Position numbers and translations under genes: made by a program. A stretch of 44,239 nucleotides of DNA, from positions 2,881 through 47,119 of the forward strand of contig NZ_JAQSEA010000126.1 in the NCBI RefSeq assembly GCF_029946185.1, given 5' to 3'. The stretch is from Prosthecobacter sp. GTDB taxonomy: Bacteria; Verrucomicrobiota; Verrucomicrobiia; Verrucomicrobiales; Verrucomicrobiaceae. How positions within the stretch are numbered: the first letter of the stretch is position 1; each line of letters begins with the position of its first letter. Positions 39,728 through 44,239 of the stretch are shown here, one piece after another. The notes below the pieces were generated by a model. That model worked only from the letters and a program-made list of their open reading frames with translations, was not told the DNA's origin and ran no database searches.

Positions 39728-41050
39728 ATGCCATCTGCCAATCTCCTCAAATCCCTCGATTACTCCGTTTTGCAGCAGTGCATGCACTGCGGCATGTGCC
39801 TGCCCACTTGTCCCACTTACGTGGAGACGAAGATGGAGCGAAACAGCCCACGTGGCCGCATCTCGCTCATGCGGGCGGTGGCCGATGGCGAACTCGAAGT
39901 CACCAAGGCACTCTCCGATGAAATGTACTACTGCCTCGGCTGCCTCGCCTGCCAGACGGCTTGTCCGGCGGGTGTGAACTACGCCGAGCTGTTTGAAACG
40001 GCGCGTGCCGAAGTCGAGCAGGCGCAGGTGAATGACGGCATGCAGCGAGGCTTCTGGCGCTGGCTCTCGTTGAACGTCATCTTCATGCGCCCATGGCTGC
40101 TACGTTTGATCGGTCGTGGGCTGCGCGTGTATCAAAGCACCGGACTCGAAAAGCTGATGCGCAAGGTGCACTTCTTCGGCCTCATGCCGCGCTCGCTGGC
40201 GGCCTTGGAGCCGCAGACACCGCAGATTTCGCCGCAGTTCTCTGATGACATTATCTGGCCGGAGGAGTCGCCCCAAGCGGGCCGGAAATACCGCGTCGGT
40301 TTGCTCACCGGTTGCATCCAGGATCTCGCTTTCTCCAACATCAATCGCGACACCGCCGACGTCCTGCTCGCCAACGGCTGCGAGGTCATCACGCCGCGCT
40401 CCCAGAGCTGCTGCGGCTCGCTGCACGCGCACAATGGCGAACTCGAACTCGCGCGTGAACTTGCTCGCAGGCAGATCGACAGCTTTGATCTCGACGAACT
40501 CGATGCCATCATCACCAACGCTGGTGGCTGCGGCTCGCATTTGAAGACCTACGGCCACCTGCTGCACGAGGATCCGTTCTACGCGGCCAAGGCGCAGATG
40601 TGGGACAAAAAGGTGAAGGACATCCACGAATGGCTGGTGCAAATCCGCTTCCGCAAACCCACCGCAGGTGCCGGAGTGAGTGAAGTCACCTACCACGAAA
40701 GCTGCCATCTTTGCCACGGCCAGAAAGTCGTCTCGCAGCCACGCCAAATCCTCAACAGCATTCCCGGACTCGTGTTCAAGGAACTCCCCGAGTCAAACTG
40801 GTGCTGCGGCAGTGCCGGTATCTACAACATCACGCAGCCTGAGCAGAGCCAGAAGCTTCTGGACCGCAAAGTCGCCAACCTGCGTCAGGCCGGAGCACCC
40901 GTCGTCGCCACCAGCAATCCCGGCTGCCATCTTCAAATTGCCAACGGTTTGCGAGCATGTGGTGATCATCCTTGTCACGAAGTTACGCAGCCCGTGACCT
41001 TGCTGGCGCAGGCGTACCGCGCCGAGTCGCCCGCCTTGACCCACTCTTGA
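39728..41050 (+). CDS. glcF: Glycolate/lactate oxidase iron-sulfur subunit
   Basis: A 440-residue electron-transfer subunit. Two ferredoxin-type 4Fe-4S clusters are marked by CMHCGMCLPTCP (Cys18, 21, 24, 28) and CLGCLACQTACP (Cys69, 72, 75, 79). They are followed by two CCG (DUF3483-type) domains with SCCGSLHAHNGE and NWCCGSAGIYN, together with YHESCHLCHGQ. It takes electrons from GlcD to quinone or another carrier at the membrane. The in-frame TTG at 39710 would overlap glcD; the ATG at 39728 is the natural start. A flavin reductase-like gene follows after 26 bases. Confidence 0.94.
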   Translation: MPSANLLKSLDYSVLQQCMHCGMCLPTCPTYVETKMERNSPRGRISLMRAVADGELEVTKALSDEMYYCLGCLACQTACPAGVNYAELFETARAEVEQAQVNDGMQRGFWRWLSLNVIFMRPWLLRLIGRGLRVYQSTGLEKLMRKVHFFGLMPRSLAALEPQTPQISPQFSDDIIWPEESPQAGRKYRVGLLTGCIQDLAFSNINRDTADVLLANGCEVITPRSQSCCGSLHAHNGELELARELARRQIDSFDLDELDAIITNAGGCGSHLKTYGHLLHEDPFYAAKAQMWDKKVKDIHEWLVQIRFRKPTAGAGVSEVTYHESCHLCHGQKVVSQPRQILNSIPGLVFKELPESNWCCGSAGIYNITQPEQSQKLLDRKVANLRQAGAPVVATSNPGCHLQIANGLRACGDHPCHEVTQPVTLLAQAYRAESPALTHS

Positions 41051-41076
41051 CGATTCTTTGACCCTTTGCCCCTCTC

Positions 41077-41679
41077 ATGGAACTCGACCTCACCGGCCCG
41101 CTTCGCGAAGACGCCTACATGATCCTCGCCGGACTCGTCACCCCGCGCCCGATTGCACTCACCACCACTGTCGATCTCGAAGGCCGCGTGAATGCAGCCC
41201 CGTTCAGCTTCTTCAACGTACTGGGAGATTCCCCACCCATCGTCGGCCTTTGTCCTGGAGATCGCTCAGCGGGTGTGCCGAAGGATACTGCGCGCAACAT
41301 CCGCCTCACGCATGAGTTTGTGGTGAATCTCGTTGATGAAGCGCTCGCTGAAAAAATGAATCTCTGCGCCGCCACACTATCACCCGGTGAAGACGAACTG
41401 CTCCATGCTGGGCTCACCGCCGTGCCAAGCACAGTCGTCAAACCACCACGCATCGCCGAATCTCCTGTCAGCTTCGAATGCCGCAGCCACAGCATCATCG
41501 AGATCGGCGACAACCGCCTCATCATCGGCGAAGTCCTGCGCGTGCATGTGCGTGATGGCATTCTGGATCCCGAAACCTGGCTCGTAAACCCCGGCAACTA
41601 CCACCCCATCGGCCGCATGCAGAGCCCGAGCTGGTACTGTCGCACGCAGGACATGTTTGAAATGAAGCGGCCGAAGTGA
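41077..41679 (+). CDS. Flavin reductase-like (FMN-binding split barrel) protein
   Basis: A 200-residue protein of the DIM6/NTAB flavin reductase-like family. Blocks are ILAGLVTPRPIALTTTVD, GRVNAAPFSFFNVLGDSPPIVGL, KDTARNIRLTHEFVVNLVDE and GEVLRVHV, with a C-terminal GNYHPIGRM. The fold binds FMN; members reduce flavin or act as small flavoproteins with unknown partners. It follows glcD-glcF by 26 bases, so it is probably co-transcribed, and may serve the same redox pathway, though no direct link is known. A run of six T follows the stop without a convincing stem. Confidence 0.9.
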   Translation: MELDLTGPLREDAYMILAGLVTPRPIALTTTVDLEGRVNAAPFSFFNVLGDSPPIVGLCPGDRSAGVPKDTARNIRLTHEFVVNLVDEALAEKMNLCAATLSPGEDELLHAGLTAVPSTVVKPPRIAESPVSFECRSHSIIEIGDNRLIIGEVLRVHVRDGILDPETWLVNPGNYHPIGRMQSPSWYCRTQDMFEMKRPK

Positions 41680-41969
41680 CTTTTTTCGCACGCAGGCGTC
41701 AGTGAAAGGTGATTTTAGGGACTGAATTTGGAAGGGGAATTTAATCGTCCTTAGCGTGCAATGAGAGGAAGGTGGTTCATTCAGCCACAATCAAAACAGC
41801 AGGAGCATAAAGTGGTACTATTGTGCCGAGGTGTTGCCGGATGAACGTGATGGGCATGGCGGATGCTAAGTAGTTAGGTCCCCCCCCGAAACTTGAGTCA
41901 AAGAACAGCCCCATGCTGGTCATGGAAGTCCACGGTCATGTGGCGGGGAGGGCAAACACATCCTCTCAT
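41680..41969. other. Leader region of the second autotransporter gene, no gene seen
   Basis: These 290 bases carry no credible gene. They contain an eight-C run (41880-41887). A purine-rich GGGGAGGG at 41944-41951 is too far (about 18 bases) from the ATG to be a normal ribosome-binding site. No clear promoter hexamers were found. Confidence 0.5.
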
Positions 41970-44239
41970 ATGAAACGACCTCCAGTACTCCTGAGCCTGT
42001 TGTTAATGACGTCTTGGGCCGGAGCGCAAACCTATCAATGGGATGGCGATCTCACCACGACAGGTCTTCAAAATGGCAACGGTGTCTGGAGCACGGATGC
42101 CGGTGTCAGTACCAATTTGAGGTGGTATAAAGAGGGTGCGTACAGCGCCTGGGACAACAGCGGGCTGGGCGTGGCCGAGTTTGGCTACACCAACAGTACC
42201 TCGGGCGGCACGATCACCCTGAATGGTGAGATCAAACTGGCCGGAATGATCTTCGACTCGCTGGGGACACCGCTCGGAACCACCGCTCACGCGTTTACCG
42301 GCGGCACGCTCAATTTCGGTTCCGGGGGGCTCGTGAGCATTGCCAATGCGGCATCGGGTGGCAGCACGGGTGGCCAGTGGATCACCTTTACGTCCTTGCT
42401 TAAAGGCAGCGATCTCACCTTTCAAAAGTCGGGTGGCTCCACTACGGCCTTTGTGCGCATCAGTTCGGTGAATCCGGATCTCACCGGCACGCTGACACTC
42501 AGCAGCGCAACGGGGGCCACCAGTGGCATTTACCTCAGCGTTGGCCTCCCCACCTACATCAGCAGTCTCGGCAGCATTGATGTGAAGGCCCTCTCCATTT
42601 TTAATCCCACGGGCGCAGGTGTTTACACCACGGCTCTCACCATTGCCGGCGTAGGAGCCGCCAATTACGGTGCCGTCCGCGTGGACCCCTCCAACACCAC
42701 GTTCAGCGGGGCCATCACTCTAAGTGGTGACGCCCGCTTCCATACGCATATCAACACGGTCAACACCACCATCAGCGGCGGCATTGGCGAGACCGGGGGC
42801 AGTTGGAGCTTCAGCCGTACCGCCTACGCCCCCGTCAACACACTTCTTCCGCTGACCCTTACGTACGCGGCTCCCAGCACCTACACCGGCGCCACCATCC
42901 TGGGGCGTGTGCTCAGCTATGTCAGCACCACCGAAAACGCGGGCACCGAAGGCGGGGTGAACATTCTCGATTTTACCGCTGCGACGGCGGCAGACCATGA
43001 CATGCTGTATCATGGCACAACGGCGGGTGAGCTGCAATTGCTGGGCGGCCTCACCACCCGCACGGAGCTGCAGCTCATCGGTGCCGCAGGCAAGGCCAAC
43101 AGCCAGACGTTTGGCAGCCTGCGCGTGCAGCAGAGCGCGACTGCGATCAAGCTTGTGTCGGGCTTTGGCGGCAGCATGAGCATGGACCTGGGAGACATCT
43201 CCCGCACGGGCAGCGGGGTGGTGGCCATCACCGCGCCCGTGACTGGCCAGATCACCGGCAGCGTCGGCGGTGCCGTCCAGGGCTTGGTGGGAACCTGGGC
43301 CACCTACCGCAGTGCGAACGGTCTTGTCGGCGGCTGGGCCGGCATGACCGGTGGAGTTGTCGGCGTTTACACCGGGGATCTCGCCTATCAGGCAGGCGCT
43401 GAAGTCACCGCGCTGCTGGGTTACACGGCTGCTGCCAATCTGCAAATTTCAGACGAGTCCAGCGGAGATGTACTGTTCGCCGCCGGAGTCACGGATCTGG
43501 CCACGCTCTCGATGACTGGCACCGCCAGCGCACGCCAGCTTGATCTGGCAGGCAAAACCCTGCGGCTTGCCGACAGCGGCGGCGTGCAGGTCATTCAGGG
43601 CGCGCAGGCGCTGGCAGTTGGTTCGTCCGGAGACGGTAGCTACCTGACGGCTGGCGGTGCGGACAATGCCGTCGGGCAGTTGATGCTGACCAACATGTCC
43701 ACCACAAACGCACTCACGATCAACTCCGCCATCATCGACAACGGGAACGGAAGTGTCAGCCTCAACATCAATGGTGTCGGGCGTACGGTGCTGACGGCTG
43801 CAAACTTTTTCAGCGGCACGGTCACGGTGGATAGCGGCGTGCTGGAAGTGAGCAACAGCAGCGCGCTCGGCACATCAGGCTCGACCGGCATCACCAAAAT
43901 CATGGCAGGTGCGTCTTTGAACCTTTCCGGCGGTATTGCCTTGAACGAAATGATCCAGGCTAACGGCCACGGCATCGCCCTCGACGGGGCCATCCGCAAT
44001 CTCAGTGGCATCAACACCATCACGCCCACGGTACGCTTTCAGTCCACCACGCGGTTTAGCTCCGACAGCGGCACGCTCATTTTTGCGGGTGGCATTGCCG
44101 CTCAGATCAGTGCCACCAGCTACACCTTTTCCGGCAGCGGCGACTTTGAAGTGCATGGTGCCATCACTGCTACCTCCGGCATTCTCACCAAGGAAGGCAG
44201 TGGCATACTGACATTAATGGCCACGAGTACGGGCACGGG
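41970..44239 (+). CDS. Autotransporter-associated repeat protein, 3' end outside window
   Basis: An open frame of 756 codons and two bases runs from the ATG at 41970 to the window end without a stop. A signal peptide (residues 1-19, ending WAGA before QTYQWDGD) is followed by a WDG start and a Gly/Thr/Ser/Ala-rich beta-helical passenger. PATR-type repeats are visible near the end, for example NGVGRTVLTAANFFSGTVTVDSGVLEVSNSSAL (in two parts) and LTKEGSGILTLMATS. No barrel is seen because the gene is cut. The protein would be exported and either displayed through a C-terminal barrel or anchored otherwise. It shares family and build, not close sequence, with the autotransporter at 24074-26536. 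Confidence 0.9.
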   Translation, partial: MKRPPVLLSLLLMTSWAGAQTYQWDGDLTTTGLQNGNGVWSTDAGVSTNLRWYKEGAYSAWDNSGLGVAEFGYTNSTSGGTITLNGEIKLAGMIFDSLGTPLGTTAHAFTGGTLNFGSGGLVSIANAASGGSTGGQWITFTSLLKGSDLTFQKSGGSTTAFVRISSVNPDLTGTLTLSSATGATSGIYLSVGLPTYISSLGSIDVKALSIFNPTGAGVYTTALTIAGVGAANYGAVRVDPSNTTFSGAITLSGDARFHTHINTVNTTISGGIGETGGSWSFSRTAYAPVNTLLPLTLTYAAPSTYTGATILGRVLSYVSTTENAGTEGGVNILDFTAATAADHDMLYHGTTAGELQLLGGLTTRTELQLIGAAGKANSQTFGSLRVQQSATAIKLVSGFGGSMSMDLGDISRTGSGVVAITAPVTGQITGSVGGAVQGLVGTWATYRSANGLVGGWAGMTGGVVGVYTGDLAYQAGAEVTALLGYTAAANLQISDESSGDVLFAAGVTDLATLSMTGTASARQLDLAGKTLRLADSGGVQVIQGAQALAVGSSGDGSYLTAGGADNAVGQLMLTNMSTTNALTINSAIIDNGNGSVSLNINGVGRTVLTAANFFSGTVTVDSGVLEVSNSSALGTSGSTGITKIMAGASLNLSGGIALNEMIQANGHGIALDGAIRNLSGINTITPTVRFQSTTRFSSDSGTLIFAGGIAAQISATSYTFSGSGDFEVHGAITATSGILTKEGSGILTLMATSTGT

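Noticed and set aside
41880-41887. Run of eight C as a phase-variation tract
   Set aside because: It is intergenic, about 83 bases from the ATG, and not placed between promoter elements that I can identify.

Overview
The window looks like chromosomal DNA of a GC-rich Gram-negative bacterium, most probably a member of the Verrucomicrobiota (Prosthecobacter/Verrucomicrobium type). Pointers are two long autotransporter-associated-repeat proteins, a secreted sulfatase, a PafA-type phosphatase, lpxD, many anchored Pro/Lys-rich proteins and the near absence of Shine-Dalgarno sequences. The lineage is inferred from family content, not from a marker gene. No tRNA, rRNA, CRISPR array or prophage was seen.

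Layout. 1-1393: a 14-bp tandem repeat array and a REP-associated-type (Y1/HUH) transposase, with an inverted copy of the repeat just after the gene. 1428-7773: an FtsX-type permease without its ATPase, a Q-rich membrane protein, a small lipoprotein and a convergent sulfatase. 8150-15762: an unusual cluster of predicted dead enzymes. These are an M48-like membrane protein with a broken HExxH motif, a membrane protein with two degenerate kinase modules and, facing them, a single-module pseudokinase; a Gfo/Idh oxidoreductase and a DUF3147-like protein lie between. 15851-21511: potABC without potD, translationally coupled to a YdcF-like gene, then a fatty acid desaturase and lpxD. 21560-23914: a PolX polymerase/PHP protein and a Qnr-like pentapeptide-repeat protein.

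24013-31114: a complete autotransporter with a clear terminator, a GATC-rich intergenic region, an LprI-like secreted protein, a VF530 protein, an orphan LolD/DevA-type ATPase, a PafA-like phosphatase and a small membrane protein. 31276-34170: an atypical uvrA that has lost N-terminal CxxC pairs and carries an AT-rich in-frame insertion. 34297-41679: anchored Pro-rich protein, hisD with a coupled lipoprotein gene, manA, and a glcD-glcF-flavin reductase run. 41970-end: a second autotransporter-type protein, cut by the window edge.

Most genes are housekeeping or envelope genes in short co-directional runs. The most unusual content is the pseudoenzyme cluster (8150-12888, possibly with 14572-15762), which reads as a membrane scaffold or sensor pair rather than catalysts. 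Next come the modified UvrA and the transposase flanked by repeats. All functions are inferred from sequence by eye; no database search was run.
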